This document shows positions 7,090-14,017 of a stretch of DNA of 32,462 nt, in pieces. Position 1 is the first letter of the stretch; each line of letters begins with the position of its first letter. Below the pieces are notes generated by a model, which was not told the origin of the DNA, made no database searches, and saw only the letters and a list, made by a program, of their open reading frames with translations. This DNA comes from an uncultured Clostridium sp. (GTDB lineage Bacteria; Bacillota; Clostridia; TANB77; CAG-508). Location of the stretch: the NCBI GenBank assembly GCA_947427205.1, contig CANEHB010000022.1, forward strand, positions 1 to 32,462, written 5' to 3'. The translations under genes were made by a program, and so were the position numbers.

Positions 7090-8875
7090 TACCTTCCATT
7101 AATAATTTTTTTTGTGCATCTCTTGATTTATCTAGGTTCTGTCTATGTTTCTCAAAATCTATAAGTTCTGAACTTGAAATAGAGTATTCTGAAATACATT
7201 CTTTAGCTAAACCATTAATTCCATCTCTTACTTGTGGCTTTACATCAAAATATTGATTTATAAATTCTTCTGAATACATTTCGCTAGGCATTAAATCTGG
7301 CATACTGTATTTATCTATTGAAGTAATGTTATCTTCATCAAGAATTAAACAACTAATAGTTATATCGTCAATATTTTTTACCTTTTTCATAATTTCAACA
7401 TATTGTTCTTTTTGAGCTTCAGTAATTTCCTTTGGGAAATATATCATTACCGAACTATTTTCAGCTGCCATACAAATAGTTTTTGCACTCTTTGCAACTT
7501 TTACACCTACATCAAACGCATTTTCACAATCTTCTATATCTATTTTACTATCTTTTAGCATACTTTTTAAAGTTGCATAATGATCTGTAGGAGCCTCTTC
7601 TGATTGTACAGTTCCATCTTGATTAATCATTACTATTTCTCTGTTATGATTAAATATTCTTTTATATTTTCCGCTATCTGGGGTTCCCTTTATCCCTAAA
7701 TAAGCAACTTCAGTCTTATCTCCTCTTACTGGCATTTTCTTTAATTCATCTAAACTATATAATTTTAAATCCTTTAAACTCTCTATCTCTACTTTTTTCT
7801 CAGTATCTAAAACATAATCTATTTTTGATAAATCTTCTGGTGCTATTTGCTCTAAGCCTAATAGCTCTTGTCTAATTGTTTCTGTTTTATATCTTTGAGA
7901 AAATAATGCAGCTTTTTTTATATTACCATCACAAAATTTTTCACTTATTTGTTTTATCTCTTTATAATAGTCTGGATTAGTAGATAATTCTTCTAATATA
8001 TTTGACACTAATTCATATTCTTTATTTCGTTGATTTACAACTACATTTGCAACATAACTAGAATCATAATCTTCATGTAAATTTATTAATTCATCAATTT
8101 CTGATTCATTTAAAATACCATCATAATTCTTTTGTAATAATTTTTTAAATTGTACTTTATTTTTTTCTGTTTCTTTCTTATTTCCTTTTTCATTATACTC
8201 ATAAAATGCTAGTAAATGTTTTTTATCCTGTGGAATATTCTCAAAAATCTTAAAATTAGTTCTATTACAAATTTTACATAAAAAGTTCGGATTTATAAAT
8301 TGCTGGTTAAACTCTTCATTTGAACATATTTCATCTTGTACATTTTCTGAAACTCTTATTAATGCTTTATTACAATTTGCTATTTCTGTAAAAAATTTTT
8401 TCCTAAATTGCTCATCTTTTCTTATTCTTTCAATCAATTCCTTTTCATTATGTTCTGACATATATACAATTGCATTTTCTTTATCAAATGAACTTGTCGT
8501 TTTTGCCTTCATTTGGTTTTCTGAAAACAATTTCCACTTTTCTTCAAAACTTATCTCATCATTTTCGTATACAAAACTATATATATCGTTTTTTTCAATA
8601 ATATCATTTCTGTTTAATCTTATAAGTAATTTTACTAAATTAGGATTATTAGGATTATTCACAGACCTACCATCAGCATTATACACAAACATATCATAAG
8701 AATCCATAAACTTTTCTAAATCTATAGTATTTAATTGCCTATCAGATAATTGTTCTGCATAATTTCCACCTATAATTGTATTTATTTGATCTACAGTTAA
8801 ATTTTTTAAATCTTTTGGAGACATTTTTTTTAATCTATTAGTTTTTAAATAAATACTAAACATTAAATTATTCAT
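7061..8875 (-). CDS. Large soluble protein of unknown function
   Basis: A 604-aa protein with no signal peptide or membrane span and no family I recognise. The N-terminal 80 residues (KMSPKDLKNLTVDQINTII) look like a leucine-spaced helical repeat, followed by long charged helices with two CxxC-like cysteine pairs (NFLCKICNRTNF, near residue 200). A more globular C-terminal part contains VAYLGIKGTPDSGKYKRIF and NSSVMIYFPKEITEAQKEQY, and the end is a charged helix. No Shine-Dalgarno lies close to the ATG; AAAGGG is about 13 nt away. It lies between a membrane-anchored protein and a small helical protein in one operon. A secreted effector or regulatory role linked to the T4SS can be imagined but is not shown. 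Confidence 0.7.
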   Translation of the reverse strand: MNNLMFSIYLKTNRLKKMSPKDLKNLTVDQINTIIGGNYAEQLSDRQLNTIDLEKFMDSYDMFVYNADGRSVNNPNNPNLVKLLIRLNRNDIIEKNDIYSFVYENDEISFEEKWKLFSENQMKAKTTSSFDKENAIVYMSEHNEKELIERIRKDEQFRKKFFTEIANCNKALIRVSENVQDEICSNEEFNQQFINPNFLCKICNRTNFKIFENIPQDKKHLLAFYEYNEKGNKKETEKNKVQFKKLLQKNYDGILNESEIDELINLHEDYDSSYVANVVVNQRNKEYELVSNILEELSTNPDYYKEIKQISEKFCDGNIKKAALFSQRYKTETIRQELLGLEQIAPEDLSKIDYVLDTEKKVEIESLKDLKLYSLDELKKMPVRGDKTEVAYLGIKGTPDSGKYKRIFNHNREIVMINQDGTVQSEEAPTDHYATLKSMLKDSKIDIEDCENAFDVGVKVAKSAKTICMAAENSSVMIYFPKEITEAQKEQYVEIMKKVKNIDDITISCLILDEDNITSIDKYSMPDLMPSEMYSEEFINQYFDVKPQVRDGINGLAKECISEYSISSSELIDFEKHRQNLDKSRDAQKKLLMEGNDKYGRDVC

Positions 8876-8936
8876 AAATGTCTAACTGCCCTTTCTATTT
8901 ACACTTCTAATTTTCTATGCAATAACTCTTTAAAAT

Positions 8937-9782
8937 TTATCTATTTGATGTTTTTAAAAAATTATATTCATCTTCTTTGTTCTCTATTATTTTCATTATA
9001 TATCCTGTATAAATTCCGTCATTTTCTTCTTCTGATTCTAAATCATTATCTATTTTTACATTACATACAAATTCTTCATTATAATTATTTTTCAAATGTA
9101 TAGTAAAGCTTATCGTTGTTTTTAAATTTTCTATACCTATATTTGCACTTCTTAAAATTGAACCATCAAATGAAATTGATCCACTATTAGCTGTAAGTTC
9201 ACAATTTGTTAATATATTTTTATTTATATATCCTAATGATATTGGATTTGAACAATCTGTATAAAATACTGGTTCATTATAATCTGCTGATTGATTCTTT
9301 TTATTTGAATTCACTATTTTAAATAAAATTCCATCTTCTCTAAAGTTGTCTATATCAACATATTTTCCACATTCTAGTGGATTTTTATAGTTAATAACTT
9401 TTTCTCCACTATCTTGTGCACCTGAGATTTTTATATTATCTATATACAATTCACTTATTGTATTTTCAGCAGTTATTTCCTTGTTCTTAGTTGTATTGTC
9501 TATATATATTTCTATATCAGTAAACTGACTAATATCAAAGTTTTTTAAAAGTCCATTACTATTATCTATTGCATTTGCACTACTATATAAAATTATTTTT
9601 CCTATTTTGAATACTGGCTCTTTATTTTCCTCTACAAATCTTACAGCTTCTTCTGAATAAATTTGTTTCCCTACCTCTACCTCATAAATATATTTATAAG
9701 CAATAATAGACACTATTAATAAAATAATGTCTATTATAATAATTAATGGCTTTTTTATGCTTGCTTTTTTCAATCTCTTCAC
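8937..9782 (-). CDS. Membrane-anchored protein of unknown function (paralog of the gene at 5193)
   Basis: A 281-aa protein with a basic start and one N-terminal membrane span (about residues 12-30, PLIIIIDIILLIVSIIAY); the rest probably lies outside the membrane and is beta-rich. It is a clear paralog of the 241-aa protein next to tadA, sharing the KIILYSSAN, IYIDNTT and NIGIENLKTTISF segments. The frame starts at GTG (9782), only 2 nt after AAAGGA; a TTG three codons on has a more usual 9-nt gap. It follows the glucosaminidase gene by 8 bp, so the two are co-transcribed and perhaps act together at the cell wall (inference). Confidence 0.78.
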   Translation of the reverse strand: MKRLKKASIKKPLIIIIDIILLIVSIIAYKYIYEVEVGKQIYSEEAVRFVEENKEPVFKIGKIILYSSANAIDNSNGLLKNFDISQFTDIEIYIDNTTKNKEITAENTISELYIDNIKISGAQDSGEKVINYKNPLECGKYVDIDNFREDGILFKIVNSNKKNQSADYNEPVFYTDCSNPISLGYINKNILTNCELTANSGSISFDGSILRSANIGIENLKTTISFTIHLKNNYNEEFVCNVKIDNDLESEEENDGIYTGYIMKIIENKEDEYNFLKTSNR

Positions 9783-9790
9783 ATTCCTTT

Positions 9791-11110
9791 TTATATTTTT
9801 TCATATAAAGCTTTCATTATATTAAATACTCTTGTTGACCAATTCTGATCACTTGCATATCTAACATTTACACCTGCTACAGTTGCTCCATTATAATATG
9901 TTCCTACTGCTGTTTCTCCATCATATATAGATGTTCCTTGCTCATTTATATAATATTTTACTAATACTTTAGCTACATAATCTATACCATATTGATAACT
10001 TTCAAATGTTGTTGATGACTCGAATGCTGAAAAATCAAATGAGCCAAATCCAAATAAGTTTTTCTTTTGCATTGCAATATTTGATGTTCCCCAGTTACTT
10101 TCGTGAATTGCTATTGATGCTAAAAATATTCCATTTATATTATATTTTTGCTCAATCTCATAAAATAATTCTGCATTATTTTCAAATATTTTTTCTCTAT
10201 CACCTTGATTTCCAGAAAGTACTTTTTTAAAGTCTTCTTTTGTAAGTCCACTTGGTTTATTTAATTGCATTTCTGGATTTAATGTTAATAATAGTCTTTT
10301 CTTTCTTGACTTTTCTTTTATTCCTGGTGTTTCATTTTCTGATGTTATTAAATCTCCTTTTACATATCCTTCCAATCCATCTACTGTTACATAGCACCAT
10401 CCATCTTTTTCTGATACTAATTTTACATCTATACTATCATAAATTATACACACTGTTTGCGCATCTTCTTTCGGTTCTTTATACATATACATTCTTTCTT
10501 TTGTATACATTATATCTCCAATATGTACTGATTTTTCTTTTAAATATTCAGATGTTCCAACTTCTATAATTTGTGTAATAGGGTCAGATAATTTTACTTC
10601 TCCTATTACATCTTCACTTATTAATTCGTCATTTTCATAACTCTTTATTACTGTTTGTTCTATAGCTCCAAATTTACCTACTTGAATTATTTTTTCTTCA
10701 TCTTTGGGTAATGTATCATTTTTTACATATTCTGTTTCGTAATCAATTGTAACCTCTTTTGTTATTATTTCTTTTTTAGTTGATTCACTTATATTTGAGG
10801 AAATTATATCCATCATATTAAGAACTTTCTTATTTTTTTCAAATTCACTTATTGCAATCTTTTCCTCTTCTGAAGTTGCAAATATATAATTACTATGTAT
10901 TGATGTCGAAAACAATATTAAAAATAAAATTCCTATTATCGCTCCTATTGCATTAAATTTATGGTCTATTACTTGTATCCTATTAAATTTTATTTCTTCT
11001 TTTACTGGTTCTTCTTTTGGTTTAGCTCGTCCATATCTAATGTCTTGTATTTCTTTAAAAAGGTCTGGAAGTTGCTCTGCTTGCTTATTTCTTATATCTT
11101 TTTGATTCAT
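9791..11110 (-). CDS. Membrane-anchored G5/SH3 glucosaminidase (peptidoglycan hydrolase)
   Basis: A 439-aa protein with a cytoplasmic start, one membrane span at about 53-72, a G5-like domain at about 110-187 (YETEYVKNDTLPKDEEKIIQ, then DPITQIIEVGT), a bacterial SH3 domain at about 198-255 (DGWCYVTVDGLEGYVKGDLI) and a C-terminal GH73-type glucosaminidase at about 305-439. The catalytic Glu is probably E337 in AIHESNWGTS; NLFGFGSFD and GTYYNGATV fit the family. It cuts glycan strands outside the membrane. AGGGAGG precedes the ATG. First gene of its operon, just past the terminator of the T4SS operon. Gram-positive T4SSs need a wall hydrolase, and this is the only one seen here, so a shared role is plausible; ordinary wall growth is the alternative. 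Confidence 0.9.
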   Translation of the reverse strand: MNQKDIRNKQAEQLPDLFKEIQDIRYGRAKPKEEPVKEEIKFNRIQVIDHKFNAIGAIIGILFLILFSTSIHSNYIFATSEEEKIAISEFEKNKKVLNMMDIISSNISESTKKEIITKEVTIDYETEYVKNDTLPKDEEKIIQVGKFGAIEQTVIKSYENDELISEDVIGEVKLSDPITQIIEVGTSEYLKEKSVHIGDIMYTKERMYMYKEPKEDAQTVCIIYDSIDVKLVSEKDGWCYVTVDGLEGYVKGDLITSENETPGIKEKSRKKRLLLTLNPEMQLNKPSGLTKEDFKKVLSGNQGDREKIFENNAELFYEIEQKYNINGIFLASIAIHESNWGTSNIAMQKKNLFGFGSFDFSAFESSTTFESYQYGIDYVAKVLVKYYINEQGTSIYDGETAVGTYYNGATVAGVNVRYASDQNWSTRVFNIMKALYEKI

Positions 11111-11175
11111 ATTTTACTTCCTCCCTTCTTAAATTTAAACAATATTATAAACATCTTATCTTATTATACAATTAT

Positions 11176-11204
11176 ATTTTATAATATTTGAATTTCCTTA
11201 TCAA
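11176..11204 (-). promoter_or_regulatory. Likely promoter of the glucosaminidase operon
   Basis: Minus strand TTGATA (11199-11204) and TAAAAT (11176-11181) with a 17-bp spacer. A second candidate nearer the gene has TTGTAT (11166-11171) and TATAAT (11144-11149) with a 16-bp spacer. AT-richness makes either uncertain. Confidence 0.45.
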
Positions 11205-11266
11205 TAGTTTTTTATGGAAATAAAATTACATTTATATTACATTTAAAACTTAACACCTTTTATATA

Positions 11267-11295
11267 TTGCTTTATAAAAAGTTTAACTGTATAAT
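11267..11295 (+). promoter_or_regulatory. Promoter for the 58-aa membrane protein gene
   Basis: Plus strand TTGCTT (11267-11272) and a perfect TATAAT (11290-11295) with a 17-bp spacer. The expected start falls near 11302, at the beginning of the structured leader. Confidence 0.65.
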
Positions 11296-11297
11296 TT

Positions 11298-11378
11298 AAG
11301 TGAATAGACAATACATACTGGCTTAATCATTAATTTTTATGTATTAAAAATTATTCACTTTCGTATATATATTGTCTA
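11298..11378 (+). promoter_or_regulatory. Structured leader with interleaved inverted repeats
   Basis: Three pairs of complementary arms lie in the order a b c c' a' b'. a AAGTGAAT (11298-11305) pairs with ATTCACTT (11353-11360). b TAGACAATA (11305-11313) pairs with TATTGTCTA (11370-11378), extendable by ATAC/GTAT. c TAATTTTTA (11331-11339) pairs with TAAAAATTA (11345-11353). The a/b crossing order is a pseudoknot topology. An AAGGAG follows about 8 nt later. It matches no riboswitch class I recognise. It could instead be a DNA-level operator for both directions. Confidence 0.5.
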
Positions 11379-11423
11379 AATTTTTTAAGGAGAGTAATCT
11401 AATTTTAGATTATAATTGTATTT

Positions 11424-11600
11424 ATGAATGATTTTTGGACTAAAATAATAATAAATATCGTAATAGGAATTATAGTTTTTGGTGGCTTCTTTATTTTTTG
11501 GGGTAGAAGTGCAGGATGGTTTAAAAAGGGTGGATTAGTTTATGAGTATTTTCATAAAAAGAAATCAAAGAAAAAAGTTCCAATTAAGAAAAATAAATAA
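11424..11600 (+). CDS. Small single-span membrane protein (58 aa)
   Basis: The plus-strand ATG at 11424 opens a 58-codon frame ending TAA at 11600. The protein has an N-terminal hydrophobic span (about residues 8-26, IIINIVIGIIVFGGFFIFW), a short conserved-looking GRSAGWFKKGG turn and a Lys-rich C-terminus, so the tail is probably cytoplasmic. The unit is complete: promoter, leader, gene, terminator. The nearest strong Shine-Dalgarno (AAGGAG near 11387) is about 30 nt from the ATG, which is unusual. It is the only plus-strand gene in the right 31 kb. The shape is like small membrane regulators or type I toxins, but nothing identifies it. Confidence 0.6.
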   Translation: MNDFWTKIIINIVIGIIVFGGFFIFWGRSAGWFKKGGLVYEYFHKKKSKKKVPIKKNK

Positions 11601-11665
11601 AATACTAAGATTTTCTAATAAATTCCATTTTTAAAAAGTCTTAGTACATACTTAATTATTTAAAA

Positions 11666-11708
11666 AAAAATACGAATAATTTATTTTTACTAAATTATTC
11701 GTATTTTT
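11666..11708. terminator. Bidirectional terminator ending the T4SS operon
   Basis: A perfect 18-bp stem (11666-11683 with 11691-11708, core ATACGAATAATTTA) around a 7-nt loop, with A-run on the left and T-run on the right, works in both directions. It lies 14 bp past the stop of the ABC ATPase gene and past the plus-strand 58-aa gene, separating the two operons. A weaker hairpin (TACTAAGA 11603-11610 with TCTTAGTA 11639-11646) follows the small gene directly. Confidence 0.88.
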
Positions 11709-11722
11709 ATATAACTTAATAA

Positions 11723-12424
11723 TTACCATTCTATATTCTCTACTTGAATTGGGCTTTCATTAATTTTTATATCTTCTGCAGTTCCATTTTTAAAATATAT
11801 TACTTTATCTGCCATAGGCGCTATTGCTGTATTATGAGTTATTATAATTACAGTCATATTTTCTTTTCTACAAGTATCTTGTAGTAATTTCAAAATTTGC
11901 TTTCCTGTATTATAATCCAATGCTCCTGTTGGTTCATCGCATAAAAGTAATTTTGGATTTTTAGCTATTGCTCTTGCTATTGCTACCCTTTGTTGCTCCC
12001 CACCTGATAACTGTGATGGAAAGTTTTTTAATCTATGGCCTAACCCTACTTTTTCTAAAACCTCTTTAGGATCTAGTGAATCTTTACAGATCTGTGTTGC
12101 AAGTTCGACATTTTCAACTGCTGTTAAATTTTGAACTAAATTATAAAATTGAAATACAAATCCGATATCTTCTCTTCTATATTTTATTAATTCTTTATTT
12201 TTTAATTTGTCTATTCTTTTCCCATCAACAATAACTTTTCCACTTGTTGCTGTATCCATTCCTCCAAGAATATTTAGTGAAGTAGTTTTACCTGCTCCAC
12301 TAGGTCCTACTATTACAACTAATTCTCCTTTTTCAATTTGAAAGTTAGTATTATTTAAAGCTTTAATACTAACTTCTCCCATCTTATATTCCTTCTCTAC
12401 ATTTTCAAATTCTATATAAGCCAT
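11723..12424 (-). CDS. ABC transporter ATP-binding protein (LolD/MacB-like)
   Basis: A 233-aa ATPase of the LolD/MacB/FtsE-like group. Walker [10 protein letters not shown] (residues 40-48), Q-loop VFQF (Q92), signature [14 protein letters not shown] (from 139), Walker [13 protein letters not shown] and H-loop ITHN (H197) are all intact, so it should hydrolyse ATP. Such subunits normally pair with an FtsX/MacB-type permease, but none lies next to it: the gene is last in the T4SS operon, its ATG overlaps the upstream stop as TAATG, and a terminator follows. It may energise a permease encoded elsewhere, or serve the secretion machine itself (inference). Confidence 0.93.
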   Translation of the reverse strand: MAYIEFENVEKEYKMGEVSIKALNNTNFQIEKGELVVIVGPSGAGKTTSLNILGGMDTATSGKVIVDGKRIDKLKNKELIKYRREDIGFVFQFYNLVQNLTAVENVELATQICKDSLDPKEVLEKVGLGHRLKNFPSQLSGGEQQRVAIARAIAKNPKLLLCDEPTGALDYNTGKQILKLLQDTCRKENMTVIIITHNTAIAPMADKVIYFKNGTAEDIKINESPIQVENIEW

Positions 12425-13401
12425 TATTCTGATACTTTAACCTCCATACTAAATTTAGAAATTGCGTTATCTATTTCTGATTTAATTACTGAATCATCAA
12501 TGTCTTCACCAACACCAGAATATTTTTCCATTACTCTTATTGAGGAAAATACTAAACTTTGAGAAATATCTCCATCATCAACAAATTTTGGAAATGTAAA
12601 TTTCATAGTAGTAGTTTCTTGTGGCCCTAAAACTACTTTTGCTATTTCAGCTGCTTTTCTTACTTCACTAGGTAATGATAATACAATCTCATCAGTTTCT
12701 GCACCATCAGATATTACTACTGTATAATTAGATCTATTTGTAAATTTTACTTCATAAGTTTCTATACTATAATTTACTGTCTTTTGTATAACATCTATTT
12801 TCAAATATTCATTTTCTGAAATACTTTTTACATCTTCATGATATATATAATTTCCTGCATTCATTTGCATTTGATTATTTTCATCTTCATAAAAAGTTAG
12901 CTTTTCAGAAGTAAATGTATATGTAGTATTTGTTAATCCTGTTGCTAAAAGATCATCTGTATATTTTATTTCATAAATATATACTCTTTTATTTCCATAT
13001 TTTGTATTTGAATAATCTTGAATTGAATATTTTTTTGGAGTAGGCATTTTTACAAGCACATGTGTTCTAAATTCTTGTATATCATCATTAAATTCGTATT
13101 TTCTACAGTCTTCTGATAACATATTAAATGCTTTTTGATAATTTCCTTCATTACAATATCCTACATATTCTTCTATCATATCTTCTATTGTTGTTTGCAT
13201 ACGTTTTGGTGTTGATGATGAAGATTCTATAACAGATACATGTGGCTCAAATGTAGTACTTGGAACTGGCTCTACTACTCTATTTCTTAAATATAGATTT
13301 AATAAAAATATTAATCCCCATAATATTATAATTACTAATATTAATTTTTGATATTTTTTAAAGAAATGTCTCAATTTTAATCGAAATTCTGTAAAATTCA
13401 T
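12424..13401 (-). CDS. Membrane-anchored VirB8/TcpC-like protein
   Basis: A 325-aa bitopic protein with a basic cytoplasmic start, one membrane span at about 20-38 (LILVIIILWGLIFLLNLYL), a Ser/Pro linker and an NTF2-like region at about 70-180 (IEEYVGYCNEGNYQKAFNML, then RKYEFNDDIQEF). A further beta-rich domain follows at about 195-310 (TVNYSIETYEVKFTNRSNY). This layout is like TcpC/OrfG, the VirB8 equivalents of Gram-positive conjugation systems that dock on the channel outside the membrane. The NTF2-like part resembles the 170-aa neighbour upstream, so the two are probably related. The assignment rests on architecture and context, not on a diagnostic motif. Its stop overlaps the start of the ABC ATPase gene. 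Confidence 0.7.
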   Translation of the reverse strand: MNFTEFRLKLRHFFKKYQKLILVIIILWGLIFLLNLYLRNRVVEPVPSTTFEPHVSVIESSSSTPKRMQTTIEDMIEEYVGYCNEGNYQKAFNMLSEDCRKYEFNDDIQEFRTHVLVKMPTPKKYSIQDYSNTKYGNKRVYIYEIKYTDDLLATGLTNTTYTFTSEKLTFYEDENNQMQMNAGNYIYHEDVKSISENEYLKIDVIQKTVNYSIETYEVKFTNRSNYTVVISDGAETDEIVLSLPSEVRKAAEIAKVVLGPQETTTMKFTFPKFVDDGDISQSLVFSSIRVMEKYSGVGEDIDDSVIKSEIDNAISKFSMEVKVSE

Positions 13402-13420
13402 GGTCTATTCCTTTCTATAC

Positions 13421-13933
13421 TTATATTACTGAAAATGACATTACAAAATCATTTAAATCGTTTTCTTTTACTACAAAGTTCATTTCTATTCCATCTGATT
13501 TGCTTCCTAATGGATTATACATAGTTACCCATAATACATAAAATTCGCCATTTCTTTCTATATTTGTATGTTCCAATGAAAACATACTTGGGAATTTAGT
13601 TTTTGCATACTTTTCAAAGTCATTAAATGTTGGAAAATAATTTTTCTTAAACTCATCATATAACATATCATATGCTATATTATAATCTTCATTTTCAATA
13701 GCTTTTATAAATTCTGACACATAATATTCTATTCTATCTCTTTCTCCTAAACCTGCTAAATTATTTATTGTCATTGTATCTACTTTATTTTGTATTGCTA
13801 CTGAAAGATCCTCACCTTCTAATTTAGAATAATCTTCCTTTTTTCTCGATTTGTTAGTAATTATTAGTGATGCAATAATAATTATTGCAATAACCATAAC
13901 TATTAGTATTTTTGTGTTATCCTTCTTTGGCAT
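13421..13933 (-). CDS. Short membrane-anchored VirB8-like (NTF2-like) protein
   Basis: A 170-aa protein with one N-terminal span (about residues 8-26, ILIVMVIAIIIIASLIIT) and an extracytoplasmic NTF2-like domain (YYVSEFIKAIENEDYNIAYD, then FPTFNDFEKYAKTKFPSMF) ending in a beta-sheet. The region matches the N-terminal half of the domain in the 325-aa neighbour downstream in pattern (paired aromatic and acidic positions, EDYNIAYDML against GNYQKAFNML). That suggests a duplicated VirB8-like pair, a short and a long form. It follows the last VirB6-like gene by about 85 bp and precedes the long form by 20 bp. Confidence 0.68.
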   Translation of the reverse strand: MPKKDNTKILIVMVIAIIIIASLIITNKSRKKEDYSKLEGEDLSVAIQNKVDTMTINNLAGLGERDRIEYYVSEFIKAIENEDYNIAYDMLYDEFKKNYFPTFNDFEKYAKTKFPSMFSLEHTNIERNGEFYVLWVTMYNPLGSKSDGIEMNFVVKENDLNDFVMSFSVI

Positions 13934-14017
13934 ATAAACTCAATTCCTTTCATTTTTAACACATTAAAATATTCTTCAATTATCTATCATTTAACAACTG
14001 TTTTTTATCATCAAATT

